DNA of 64,000 nucleotides, from the NCBI RefSeq assembly GCF_030503855.1, contig NZ_CP129971.1, positions 317,501 through 381,500 on the forward strand, written 5' to 3'. Positions 37,363 to 46,327 of this stretch are shown here, one piece after another. The notes below the pieces were generated by a model. It made no database searches. It was not told the DNA's origin and saw nothing but the letters and a program-made list of their open reading frames with translations. The position numbers were made by a program, and so were the translations under genes. The stretch's first letter is position 1, and each line of letters starts with the position of its first letter. Origin of the DNA: Marivirga salinae (GTDB lineage Bacteria; Bacteroidota; Bacteroidia; Cytophagales; Cyclobacteriaceae).

Positions 37363-37920
37363 ATGACTAAATTCACAATGATGAAAACAAAAATTGCAAT
37401 TCTGAGGGGGATCAATGTTGGTGGGAAAAGAAAAATCCTAATGGCTGATTTAAAAATGTTAATGCAGGATTTGGGCTATCTCAATATCCAAACCTATATA
37501 CAAAGTGGAAATCTTATTTTTGAGATAGATGATAAGCATCAAAATAAGGGAATAGCAGAGGGAATTGAAACTGCCATTTTGGGAAAATTTGATTTCGAAG
37601 TTCCTGTGATTGTTTTGTCTGCAGAAGAAATAGAAAATGCGGTTACCAAAAACCCTTTTTACAAAGCTGATGCTGATATAAATAAATTACATCTCACTTT
37701 CCTAAATGAATTGCCTGATAAAGATAACTTGGCTTTAGTTGAATCATTCGATTATTCACCTGACCAATTTAAAATAATAGGGAAAAATGCATTTATTTAT
37801 TGTGAAGGAAGTTACCATAAGTCTAAATTAACCAATGACTTCTTTGAAAAGAAATTAAAAGTAAAAGCGACCACAAGAAATTGGAAAACAGTTTTAAAGC
37901 TTTGGGAGCTTAGTAAATAA
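37363..37920 (+). CDS. DUF1697 family protein
   Basis: A 185-residue protein with the DUF1697 start KIAILRGINVGGKRKILMADLKMLMQDLGY and YIQSGNLIFE. The function of the family is unknown. Family members usually begin right before the ALLRGINVGG motif, so the in-frame ATGs at 37378 or 37381 are equally possible starts. The last 20 codons occur again, slightly changed, at 38348-38407. Confidence 0.85.
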   Translation: MTKFTMMKTKIAILRGINVGGKRKILMADLKMLMQDLGYLNIQTYIQSGNLIFEIDDKHQNKGIAEGIETAILGKFDFEVPVIVLSAEEIENAVTKNPFYKADADINKLHLTFLNELPDKDNLALVESFDYSPDQFKIIGKNAFIYCEGSYHKSKLTNDFFEKKLKVKATTRNWKTVLKLWELSK

Positions 37921-38182
37921 TTAGGATAGCTAAAACCACAATGACAACATTTTTTTTTCACGGCAAAACTAAAATAGTGCATCTTATCGGTTTAAAGGCA
38001 CTATTTCATTGTTTAATGGTGTCCCAGAGAGCATGATTAGTATTAAATTGCTATTTTTTGCTTTTCAATACTAGCTTTTTCATCCATACTTTTTCCATTG
38101 ATGAAAAAGTATGCAAAAAATCTAGGTAAAATGATGCTACTACCCACAATTGCCAACGCCTGCCCGCCATTTTACCCTCCAG

Positions 38183-38212
38183 CCCGCTTTTTCGCTTAAG
38201 GCGAAAGCGGGG
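38183..38212. repeat. GC-rich hairpin in the intergenic region
   Basis: CCCGCTTTTTCGC pairs with GCGAAAGCGGG around TTAAG. It is markedly GC-rich for this genome and lies in the 523-base gap 37921-38443. The gap also has two 20-base near-repeats of the type TTAnTGGTGTCnCAG, at about 38024 and 38309. It may be a mobile-repeat remnant or a terminator. Confidence 0.45.
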
Positions 38213-38326
38213 GAATTAGCTATTAATGAATTTATCAATATAACCTTATTTAACCTGTTTCTAAACACATTTTTATCATTTGACTAAAATTATTAACTCT
38301 TTGAGTAATTATGGTGTCTCAGCGAG

Positions 38327-38407
38327 GAAAACAGGAGGAAGCTGATAGTAAAAGCTACCACAAGAAATTGGAAAACAGTGTTGAAGTTGTGGGAGCTTAG
38401 CAAATAA
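38327..38407 (+). pseudogene. 3' remnant of a second DUF1697 gene
   Basis: Codons at 38348-38407 read VKATTRNWKTVLKLWELSK-stop, identical in protein to the end of the gene at 37363-37920. The two DNA copies differ at seven bases and every change is synonymous. Just upstream the frame still reads NRRKLI against EKKLK of the intact gene, then hits a stop. The remnant therefore comes from a copy or orthologue that evolved under protein-level selection and later lost its 5' part. Confidence 0.75.
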
Positions 38408-38443
38408 TCGTATCCACCATTATTAAATCAAATTTCAATTAAT

Positions 38444-40471
38444 TCATAACTTCCACTTTGCACCCAAATAAAAGTTTCTCCCAGGAGCCGGCTGAAAAAA
38501 CCGATTACCAAATGCATTTAAATCATTGCCCAAACTGTAGGTGGTATTGAAAATATTCTCCATTCCTCCGAAAAGATTCAATTTTATAGAACCAGGCACT
38601 TTGAAATCAATATTCGCATTTAAAAGGTGATAAGGATCGGCAAATATTTCATTATCATCAGTTAAGGGTGTTTCACTTACGAAACGGTAATGAAGATTTA
38701 AATTCAATCCTTTCAACATAGCAATATTTAGGGTTTGATTAAAAGTATGTTGAGGGACACCTGTTAATAAGTTTCCAGAAAAGTCAATTCCATCATCTTC
38801 ATATCCATCAAAAGTAAATTGATAAAAATTATAACTCGTTCTACTGTTGATTTGGTTAATAAATCCTTGCTGGTTATCATACCAATTTGCATTCACTCCC
38901 CATTCAGTGCCTGTTTGATTAGTAGCTCCAGCATTTCTAAAAAGCGATACTCCATCCTCATTTGTATAAGAGGTAATGGTTTCCCGTAGTGCAGAATAAA
39001 AAAATGTGGCATCCAATTGCACTCTTTTACCATAATATTTGTGTCCAATTTCATAAGTCCTGCCCTTTTCAGCCTGTAAATTTCTGTTGATACTGCCTTC
39101 ATTGGTTCTGATTTCATCTAAAGTCGGACTAGAAAAACCTTCACTTAAAGAAGCAAAAGTCATGTTACTGGAAGACCACTGATGCTTTAAAGCAATTCTT
39201 GGAATTAATTCATTATCAAAATTTCTATTGAATTTAAATGGTTCTGTAATTGCATTTACTCTTCTGTTGACATCATATTCCAGCAGATTACTACTTAGGC
39301 CTACTGTCAATTCCCATTTTTCATAACCGATTTGAGTTTGCAAGAAGAAAAATTTTCTATCGATATTTAAATCATCTACAAAACGGATGGTATCTTTTTG
39401 TCCATCCACATTTCCGTAATTATTAGCGGAATTATCCGCATATTGCCATTCCAACCCGGCATCCCACTGCCAATCAATAGCATCTACATTCATATCATAA
39501 GTCCATTGATGCCGCAAAGCAACTTCTCTGTTTTGATCTTCCTTATAATCCAAAATAAAAGGATTCTGAAACCATGTATAAGTGCCAGCTATATGAGTAG
39601 ATTGACTTAAGTTTTCGCCAAAAAAACTAGTGTAGCCAACTCCATAAAACACAGTCCTTTGGTCAATGGATGAATTTTGAGGTGCACTACCTGCCCGAGC
39701 TTGAGTTGGATCTTCTGTAAATTGCTCAGCAGTTAAACCTCCTGGAATTTCATAGAATAAATCATTGTACAAAAGATGGAAATCCAGTTGGTGATTTTCA
39801 TTGATTTGATAACGTGAAGAAAGTTGATAATTCTGTCTATCTAATTCATTATGATCTCTGTATCCCTCATTTTGTTGGTGATCAACTGCATAAAAGGTAG
39901 TCCATTTTCCTGATTCGATTTGTCCTTTTATCCCGGCATTTAATTGATTATAACTTCCACCTGAAACTTGAATTTGTAATGGACTTTCTTGCTGAGACGG
40001 AAAGTTGCTGATTTGCATAACGCCTCCCAAACCTGCTCCGAATAAGCTTCCTGCAGGGCCTTTCACTACTTCCAATTCCTGCATTTGCGTATTACTCAGT
40101 AAGTTCAGAGCTGTTGAGCCATTGGCTTCCGTAAAAGGTAAACCATTCCAGTAAACCTTAACATCACGCACTCCAAAAGGCGAGCGGATGGAGCTTCCTC
40201 TTATACTTACTCGATAGCTGGCAATAGCTCTTTGCTCTAGATTGACGCCAGGCAAAGTGTTCCAAGCCATCACTGGGTCATGAGGTGAGAATTTCTCCAG
40301 TTCTTTTGGGCTTAAATAAGCAATAGGAGCCGATTGCTTGTTAATTTGTTCTCCTTTACTGAAACCCGTCACCGTTACTACTTCAAGAATAGAGTCATTT
40401 TTGATTTCTTGTGCATTACTAAAGCTAACTAAGTTTAAAATGCAGGCGAAAACAATTAAAAATTTATGCAT
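38444..40471 (-). CDS. TonB-dependent outer-membrane receptor
   Basis: A 675-residue receptor without a carboxypeptidase-like domain. It has a signal peptide (SNAQ), a TonB box-like stretch ILEVVTVTG, a plug (MAWNTLPGVNLEQRAIASYRVSIRGSSIRSPFGVRDVKVYWNGLPF, LEVVKGPAGSLFGAGLGGVMQI) and a barrel ending in GRNFYLGAKWKL. The layout is that of siderophore- or vitamin-type receptors. No partner lipoprotein, riboswitch or Fur-like box is visible, so the ligand remains open. Confidence 0.88.
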   Translation of the reverse strand: MHKFLIVFACILNLVSFSNAQEIKNDSILEVVTVTGFSKGEQINKQSAPIAYLSPKELEKFSPHDPVMAWNTLPGVNLEQRAIASYRVSIRGSSIRSPFGVRDVKVYWNGLPFTEANGSTALNLLSNTQMQELEVVKGPAGSLFGAGLGGVMQISNFPSQQESPLQIQVSGGSYNQLNAGIKGQIESGKWTTFYAVDHQQNEGYRDHNELDRQNYQLSSRYQINENHQLDFHLLYNDLFYEIPGGLTAEQFTEDPTQARAGSAPQNSSIDQRTVFYGVGYTSFFGENLSQSTHIAGTYTWFQNPFILDYKEDQNREVALRHQWTYDMNVDAIDWQWDAGLEWQYADNSANNYGNVDGQKDTIRFVDDLNIDRKFFFLQTQIGYEKWELTVGLSSNLLEYDVNRRVNAITEPFKFNRNFDNELIPRIALKHQWSSSNMTFASLSEGFSSPTLDEIRTNEGSINRNLQAEKGRTYEIGHKYYGKRVQLDATFFYSALRETITSYTNEDGVSLFRNAGATNQTGTEWGVNANWYDNQQGFINQINSRTSYNFYQFTFDGYEDDGIDFSGNLLTGVPQHTFNQTLNIAMLKGLNLNLHYRFVSETPLTDDNEIFADPYHLLNANIDFKVPGSIKLNLFGGMENIFNTTYSLGNDLNAFGNRFFQPAPGRNFYLGAKWKL

Positions 40472-40541
40472 GAAGGTTATTAAAAATGTTGTGTGATGTT
40501 TTTACAACAGCGCTAAAGTAAAAGGGTTTTGATTATTAGGA

Positions 40542-41330
40542 TTACCAGCTTCCACCAGCACCACCGCCTCCGGTCATTCCGCCACCGAAGCCGCCAAAAC
40601 CACCGCCTCCACCACCGAAGCTACCTCCTCCGGAATTGAAGTCACCGAAAGAACCACCGTGGCTTCTGCCGCCACTGCCTAAAAGCATCATCAAAGTTAG
40701 CATACCCATGCTTCCGCCTCCCATATGGTGATTTCTTACTCTGCGAATACGAGAAATAATCGTAATAATGATAAAGAAAAATATTAAAAAAGCACCTAAT
40801 CCAATTCCCTTGCCTGCATCATTATCTGCTATTTTATCAGCCGTATATTTCCCAGCAGCCAAGTCAAAAATTATAGTAGTAGCTTCATCCAATCCTTTAT
40901 AATAGTTATTGTTACGGAACGCAGGTTTCATATATTCATTAATGATGGTGCTGGCTGCTCCATCAGGCACTACATCTTCCAATCCATAGCCGGTATTGAT
41001 AAACATTTTTTTGTCTTGCATGGCAACGGTAATCAACAAACCATTGTCTTTACCAGCCTCACCAATTTTCCATTTATCAAAAACCTCAACACCAAACTGA
41101 TTAGGATCATATTGACCATAAGTAGGCACTATTAAAATAGCAACTTGAGTAGAAGTGCTATCATTATATGCAACAAGTTTTCGCTCTAATTGCTGTTGCT
41201 CTCCTTTGTTCAGGGTATTTGTTAAATCATTCACCAACTTGGGTGGATTTGGTCTTGAAGGTATTTCATCCTGTGCAAAAACAGAAGTTGCCAAGAATAA
41301 TGCTATGATAGAAAAGTATATATTTTTCAT
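40542..41330 (-). CDS. TPM-domain membrane protein (YgcG-like)
   Basis: A 262-residue protein with a signal peptide (SVFAQ), a TPM domain (RPNPPKLVNDLTNTLNKGEQQQLERKLVAYNDSTSTQVAILIVPTYG, WKIGEAGKDNGLLITVAMQDKKMFINTGYGLEDVVPDG), one transmembrane helix near 180-195 and a Gly/Ser-rich C-terminus (GGGGGGFGGFGGGMTGGG). TPM domains occur in photosystem II repair phosphatases and membrane-associated proteins. In Bacteroidota this gene often sits beside a LemA gene, absent here. Confidence 0.88.
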   Translation of the reverse strand: MKNIYFSIIALFLATSVFAQDEIPSRPNPPKLVNDLTNTLNKGEQQQLERKLVAYNDSTSTQVAILIVPTYGQYDPNQFGVEVFDKWKIGEAGKDNGLLITVAMQDKKMFINTGYGLEDVVPDGAASTIINEYMKPAFRNNNYYKGLDEATTIIFDLAAGKYTADKIADNDAGKGIGLGAFLIFFFIIITIISRIRRVRNHHMGGGSMGMLTLMMLLGSGGRSHGGSFGDFNSGGGSFGGGGGGFGGFGGGMTGGGGAGGSW

Positions 41331-41454
41331 GCTAGTAGTTTACTGTAATTTGAGGGTTGAAGTTACGATGCAATTATCTTTTTTTAGAATATTTTACTTA
41401 AATTTAAAGCTATTTCATTTAGTAATTAGCTAAATATATTAGTATTTTAGCGAT

Positions 41455-42513
41455 GTGAATTCATCTCAACACATAAAAGGAAGAGGCGCTCAACAACAGC
41501 TTTCCAATTCATTTTCTAAACAAGAATTTACTACGGAATGGGATGAGGGCGTGGATGAATATACTCATTTAGATAAACCCACCACTCAAATATTTTACGA
41601 ACTTCCGAAAAAGATCATCAATAAAGTCAGCAGCCCTGATGTGGGCATGGAATATTCCATAAATCCCTATCAGGGTTGTGAGCATGGCTGTGTTTATTGC
41701 TATGCCCGTAATTCCCATGAATATTGGGGTTGGGATGCAGGCCTAGATTTCGAATCAAAAATTATTGTTAAAAAGAATGCGCCTCAATTACTTGAAAAAG
41801 AACTTTTAAATCCTAAATGGAAAGTGAAACCTATAGTGCTTTCCGGCAATACAGATTGTTATCAGCCATTGGAAAGAAAGCTGAGGATTACGAGAAGTCT
41901 ATTAAAAGTAATGGCAAAATATCGACATCCTGTGGGAATCATCACCAAAAACACGGGCTTTTTAGAGGACTTGGATGTATTGGAAGATTTAGCCAAAGAC
42001 AATTTGGTTCGCGTTATTTTATCAATTACAAGCTTGGATGAAAAGCTCAGGTCAGTTCTGGAACCCAGAACAGCTTCCTCCATAAAAAAACTGCAAGCCA
42101 TCAAAATTTTGAGTGAAAAAGGAATTCCTGTTTCTATTATGAATGCTCCAATTATACCAGGTTTAAACCATACTGAAATTCCTGAAATCATAAAACGTGC
42201 TGCAGAAAATGGAGCTACTGATGCAGGTTATACGGTGGTTCGACTGAATGGCAGAATAGCGGAAATCTTCAAAAAATGGCTGGAGAATTATTTTCCTGAT
42301 CGATTTGAAAAAGTATGGCATCAAATTGAGAATCTTCATCAAGGAAAAGTAAATGACTCCAATTGGGGACAAAGAATGAAAGGACAGGGAGCTGAAGCTG
42401 ATATGATCAATCAACTTTTTCATATGGCAAAGAAAAAATATATGAAAGGGGGAGGAAAAATTCAGTTAAACACTTCCGCTTTCAGAAGAGGTGGTGCTTA
42501 TCCATTATTTTGA
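41455..42513 (+). CDS. PA0069-family radical SAM protein
   Basis: A 352-residue radical SAM enzyme. The 4Fe-4S ligands are Cys75, Cys79 and Cys82 in GCEHGCVYCYARNSHEYWG. The N-terminal KGRGAQQQLSN motif and FYELPKKIINKVSSPDVGMEYSINPYQ are hallmarks of the PA0069/Rv2578c group, related to spore photoproduct lyase. Its reaction is unknown. Translation begins at a GTG at 41455, the only start that keeps the conserved KGRGAQQ motif. Confidence 0.9.
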   Translation: MNSSQHIKGRGAQQQLSNSFSKQEFTTEWDEGVDEYTHLDKPTTQIFYELPKKIINKVSSPDVGMEYSINPYQGCEHGCVYCYARNSHEYWGWDAGLDFESKIIVKKNAPQLLEKELLNPKWKVKPIVLSGNTDCYQPLERKLRITRSLLKVMAKYRHPVGIITKNTGFLEDLDVLEDLAKDNLVRVILSITSLDEKLRSVLEPRTASSIKKLQAIKILSEKGIPVSIMNAPIIPGLNHTEIPEIIKRAAENGATDAGYTVVRLNGRIAEIFKKWLENYFPDRFEKVWHQIENLHQGKVNDSNWGQRMKGQGAEADMINQLFHMAKKKYMKGGGKIQLNTSAFRRGGAYPLF

Positions 42514-42545
42514 CTCAATCAACCTGCTATTGAATCATATTTTAG

Positions 42546-42553
42546 TATTTTTG
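42546..42553 (+). promoter_or_regulatory. -7 promoter box of the amylase gene
   Basis: TATTTTTG fits TAnnTTTG and ends 4 bases before the ATG at 42558, predicting a leaderless message. Confidence 0.45.
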
Positions 42554-42557
42554 ATTT

Positions 42558-45326
42558 ATGACATTTCTAAAAACATCTGTTTTATCCTTTTTATTCATTC
42601 TGCCATCACTTGTTTTATCTCAGACTACCACGGTAGAATTTCAAGTGAATATGAATGAGCAAATCACTCAAGGAAATTTTAACCCAAATACAGATTTTGT
42701 TGATATAGCGGGTTCATTTAATGATTGGGGAAGTCCCGCTTTAGTCTTAAATGATGATGATAGTGATGGGATTTATGCGGCAACTGAATCTTTTAATATT
42801 GGTCAGCAAATTGAATTAAAAGCTAGAATAAATGGAAGTTGGGGTGGTACTGAAGAATTTCCAAATGGTGGTTCTAACCGTTCTTTCACTATTGAAGAAA
42901 ATGATGTGATAGAATTTTGGTACAATGATGAGGTTCCCGACAATGTACTTCAGGTAAATATTGCGGCTTCTTCAAATTTCGCTATCCCAGGCGAAGTAAT
43001 TCAATTCACAGATTTATCAAATGGTAATCCTACTACTTGGGAATGGAATTTTACTGGGGGTACTCCCACTTTTAGCACAGAACAAAATCCTGTGGTTAGT
43101 TATGCCAATGAAGGAAGTTTTGATGTGAGTCTTACAATTCAAAATGCTGATGGAGAAATAGAAACTAAAGTATTTGAAAACTTCATCACCATAGGAAATA
43201 CGGATACCTACTGGTGGAATGAGGCGGTCTTTTATGAAATATTTGTCCGAAGTTTTTATGATTCTGATGGTGATGGAATTGGTGATTTTCAGGGATTAAT
43301 TCAAAAATTGGATTACCTAAATGATGGAAATCCTGCAACTCATCTTGATTTAGGTGTTAATGGCATTTGGTTAATGCCTATTCATCAGTCCCCCAGCTAT
43401 CATGGATATGATGTGATAGACTACAGAGAAATTGAGAGTGATTATGGTTCTAATGAGGATTTTAAGGAATTTATAGCAGCAGCTCATGAAAGAGGCATAA
43501 AAGTAATCATTGATTATGTGATGAACCATAGCTCCAGTGAACACCCATGGTTTAGAGACTCTAAAAACTCTTCAAGTGAAAAAAGAAATTGGTACGTTTG
43601 GGAAGATACCAACCCGGGTGGAAGTGGTCCTTGGGGGCAAAATGTTTGGCACCAAAGCAATGGAGATTATTATTATGGTCTTTTCTGGGGTGGAATGCCA
43701 GATTTGAATTATGAAACTCCTGCAGTAAAGGAAGAAATGTTTGATATTTCCACTTTCTGGTTGGAAGAAATGAATGTGGATGGCTTCCGTTTAGATGCCG
43801 TAAAATATATTTATGAAACAACAGAAGGCTTGGAAGATGTTCCTGAGACTTTTCAGTTTTGGAAAGATTTCAGATCACATTATAAAGCAATAAATCCAAA
43901 TTCATTTTCTGTTGGAGAGGCATGGACCTCCACAAATAAGGCGAGAGAATATGTTGGTAATGATGGTTTAGATTATGTTTTCGAATTTGACTTGGCAAAT
44001 AGTATTATCGCTGCTGTCAGTAATGAAAATGCAGATGGTTTAATTTCAAAATCACAGGAAGTAATGGGCAGCTATCCATATTTACAGTTTGGGACATTTT
44101 TGACCAACCATGATATGGACAGAGTGATGAATGTCTTAAATAGCGATCAAGCCAAAGCCAAGCAAGCAGCAGAATTACTATTAACTTTGCCAGGGATTCC
44201 TTATCTCTATTATGGGGAAGAAATTGGAATGTTAGGTCAAAAGCCTGATGAAGATATCCGATTGCCAATGCAATGGAGCAATACTTCCAATGCCGGCTTT
44301 ACAACTGGCAGCCCATGGCGTGCACCAGAGTCAGATTATCCCGATAAGAATGTGGCTGACCAACAAACAGAACCTACGTCTCTCTGGAGAACTTACCAAG
44401 ATGTGATTTCAACTCGAAATACCCAACAAGCTTTGAAAACAGGAAATTACAGCGTTATCACTTCATCTGACAACTCTATATTTAGCTTTATCCGACAAGA
44501 AAATGAAGCACAAATTATTGTAGTTGCTAATTTGACCGGTGAAAACAAAAGCAATGTTGTATTGAATTCATCAAGCTCCAGTTTAATTGCTGGAGGTTAC
44601 CAATTGGTAGATTTGCTCAGTGGAAATCAAGTAAGTTCGACCATCAATTCTGGTGGTAGCTTCAATTTGGAAATAGCCGAAATGGAAGCTCATTCAACTC
44701 ATATTTATAAATTGATGACAGCTGAAGAAACCACTACATCGGTTGAATTTATGGTGGATATGAATGATTTAATTGAAAATGAAGGCTTTGACCCAAATTC
44801 AGAATCAGTGATTCTAATTTCAAGTGAAAATGCTATGGGAGCTGAAGAACAGATTTTAAATGATGAAGATCATGATGGAATTTATACACTTGCTTTAGCA
44901 GATCTTAACCTTGGTTCAGCCATTGAATTCAAATTTGGTATTAATGAGACTGAGAACGGTAGGGAAGAATTTCCCAATAGTGATAGACTTCGCGCTTACC
45001 TTGTGAAAGAGGGGGAGAATCAAGTGTTGAATACTTATAATCAGTTGGGAAGCAATATTACTGCAAATGAATTAGAAATTGATACGAAAAATCAGTTCCA
45101 AATTTATCCTAATCCTGCCAAAGAAAGTATTTACATAAAATGGAATGACCAAGCAACTGAAAATTTAAGCTACCAAGTGTTAGAAATGAGTGGAAGGGTG
45201 AAAATAGTAGGAAGATTTGAAAATGATGAATCATCTATTAACATTCAAAGTCTATCTACTGGGCTTTACTTTTTACAACTTAAAAATGGGAATGAAATGA
45301 TAAGTAAGAAATTTTTGGTGGACTAA
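42558..45326 (+). CDS. Secreted multidomain alpha-amylase (GH13) with PKD and T9SS sorting domain
   Basis: A 922-residue exported enzyme. After the signal (LSQ) come a starch-binding-like beta domain (about 25-130), a PKD domain (SNFAIPGEVIQFTDLSNGNPTTWEWNF, about 138-215) and the GH13 barrel. Catalytic residues are Asp413 (DGFRLDAVKY, nucleophile), Glu454 (SVGEAWT, acid) and Asp519 (LTNHDMDRV); region I is IIDYVMNHSS. A second beta domain like the first follows, and then a type IX secretion sorting domain (FQIYPNPAKESIYIKW ... GLYFLQLKNGNEMISKKFLV). It cleaves alpha-1,4-glucans at the cell surface. No SusCD pair accompanies it. Confidence 0.9.
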   Translation: MTFLKTSVLSFLFILPSLVLSQTTTVEFQVNMNEQITQGNFNPNTDFVDIAGSFNDWGSPALVLNDDDSDGIYAATESFNIGQQIELKARINGSWGGTEEFPNGGSNRSFTIEENDVIEFWYNDEVPDNVLQVNIAASSNFAIPGEVIQFTDLSNGNPTTWEWNFTGGTPTFSTEQNPVVSYANEGSFDVSLTIQNADGEIETKVFENFITIGNTDTYWWNEAVFYEIFVRSFYDSDGDGIGDFQGLIQKLDYLNDGNPATHLDLGVNGIWLMPIHQSPSYHGYDVIDYREIESDYGSNEDFKEFIAAAHERGIKVIIDYVMNHSSSEHPWFRDSKNSSSEKRNWYVWEDTNPGGSGPWGQNVWHQSNGDYYYGLFWGGMPDLNYETPAVKEEMFDISTFWLEEMNVDGFRLDAVKYIYETTEGLEDVPETFQFWKDFRSHYKAINPNSFSVGEAWTSTNKAREYVGNDGLDYVFEFDLANSIIAAVSNENADGLISKSQEVMGSYPYLQFGTFLTNHDMDRVMNVLNSDQAKAKQAAELLLTLPGIPYLYYGEEIGMLGQKPDEDIRLPMQWSNTSNAGFTTGSPWRAPESDYPDKNVADQQTEPTSLWRTYQDVISTRNTQQALKTGNYSVITSSDNSIFSFIRQENEAQIIVVANLTGENKSNVVLNSSSSSLIAGGYQLVDLLSGNQVSSTINSGGSFNLEIAEMEAHSTHIYKLMTAEETTTSVEFMVDMNDLIENEGFDPNSESVILISSENAMGAEEQILNDEDHDGIYTLALADLNLGSAIEFKFGINETENGREEFPNSDRLRAYLVKEGENQVLNTYNQLGSNITANELEIDTKNQFQIYPNPAKESIYIKWNDQATENLSYQVLEMSGRVKIVGRFENDESSINIQSLSTGLYFLQLKNGNEMISKKFLVD

Positions 45327-45443
45327 AGCCCACTTTAATTCCCCAAAATGGAATTATAAATGCTATTAGTTAAGCTATAAAGCCTCAACTTTCAATATAA
45401 TCCTGAAAAATAACCTTGGTTATTTTCTTTTGTGTTCTCTTTT

Positions 45444-45548
45444 TTCTTTTGTGGTGGAAATGTGCTACTGATAATAGAACAAGCAAACATTACTTTTTAA
45501 CCACAAAAGATACTAAAGAAAACAATAGAGTTTTCGCTAAAGCGAAAA
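45444..45548. repeat. Partial dispersed repeat with inverted ACCACAAAAGA motifs
   Basis: The gap 45327-45649 holds no gene. TTCTTTTGTGGT (45444-45455) and ACCACAAAAGA (45500-45510) are inverted 44 bases apart, followed by a perfect hairpin TTTTCGCT-AA-AGCGAAAA (45531-45548). The end motif matches those of the repeats at 19546 and 61703, so this looks like a degraded or short relative. A hairpin TAATTCC/GGAATTA at 45336-45356 may end the amylase message. Confidence 0.5.
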
Positions 45549-45649
45549 ACTTGTTAGTAGAATATGTTTAACTTAATAGCATTAGAGGCTTTACAGAGGT
45601 GTTGATTAGCAATTCTACAACAGTACCTATCTTCTTATATAGCTGGTCT

Positions 45650-46327
45650 TCAAATTAAATTATCCAACAAAAACAAATTCAAACAAGCAAAGAACACAAC
45701 TTGCCAAACCAATAAAACCAACGCTATCTTATTCTCCAGAGGCAATTTAATAATTGCATAAAAACTATAAATTAAAAAGGAAATAATAGCCCAGCCTACA
45801 TAATTTTGGATAGGGATTTCATTGTTTTCCCAATTCCAGAAATTCAATTCCATTGCTACAGGTTCAATCATGAAATCAATTAAAACGGTGATGAAAGTTG
45901 CCAAAAGTATTTTAACAATAACATTAAGCTTAAGAGGAAAAATGATACAAGCCACACAAAAAGTGATCAAAAACCAGTTTACTCCGATAATTACCGGAAC
46001 CCCACCCAATTGTGGCCCCAAAGTGGCAGGATAGATATAATCTCCAAAGATCAACCCAAAATTTACGCCTAAATATTCTGCTGAAAAGCCAATTAAATAG
46101 CAGAATAGAAATCCCCATAATAAGCTTAGAGAATATTTTTTCTGATATAAAATTAAAATCAAAAAAGATAAGGAAAGATTAAATGCCGTTTTTTCAATAA
46201 ACCAATCTTTGCTTTCAGATAGAATCCCTACAATCCCAAAAAAGTAAAAAGCCGTGATAATTATTCCACCAATAAGAGGACGAGATTTTATATTTTGAAT
46301 AAAGGAGACCGATTGAGTTTTAATCAT
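45650..46327 (-). CDS. cruF: Carotenoid 1,2-hydratase-like membrane protein (CruF/DUF422)
   Basis: A 225-residue protein with about seven transmembrane helices and the DUF422 signature segments FSAEYLGVNFGLIFGDYIYPATLGPQLGGVPVIIGVNWF and DFMIEPVAMELNFWNW. CruF adds water to the end of an acyclic carotene to give the tertiary hydroxyl end group. The start overlaps the upstream desaturase gene by 4 bases, giving a hydratase/desaturase unit as in flexixanthin and saproxanthin makers. No cyclase or hydroxylase gene is in the window. Confidence 0.8.
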   Translation of the reverse strand: MIKTQSVSFIQNIKSRPLIGGIIITAFYFFGIVGILSESKDWFIEKTAFNLSLSFLILILYQKKYSLSLLWGFLFCYLIGFSAEYLGVNFGLIFGDYIYPATLGPQLGGVPVIIGVNWFLITFCVACIIFPLKLNVIVKILLATFITVLIDFMIEPVAMELNFWNWENNEIPIQNYVGWAIISFLIYSFYAIIKLPLENKIALVLLVWQVVFFACLNLFLLDNLI

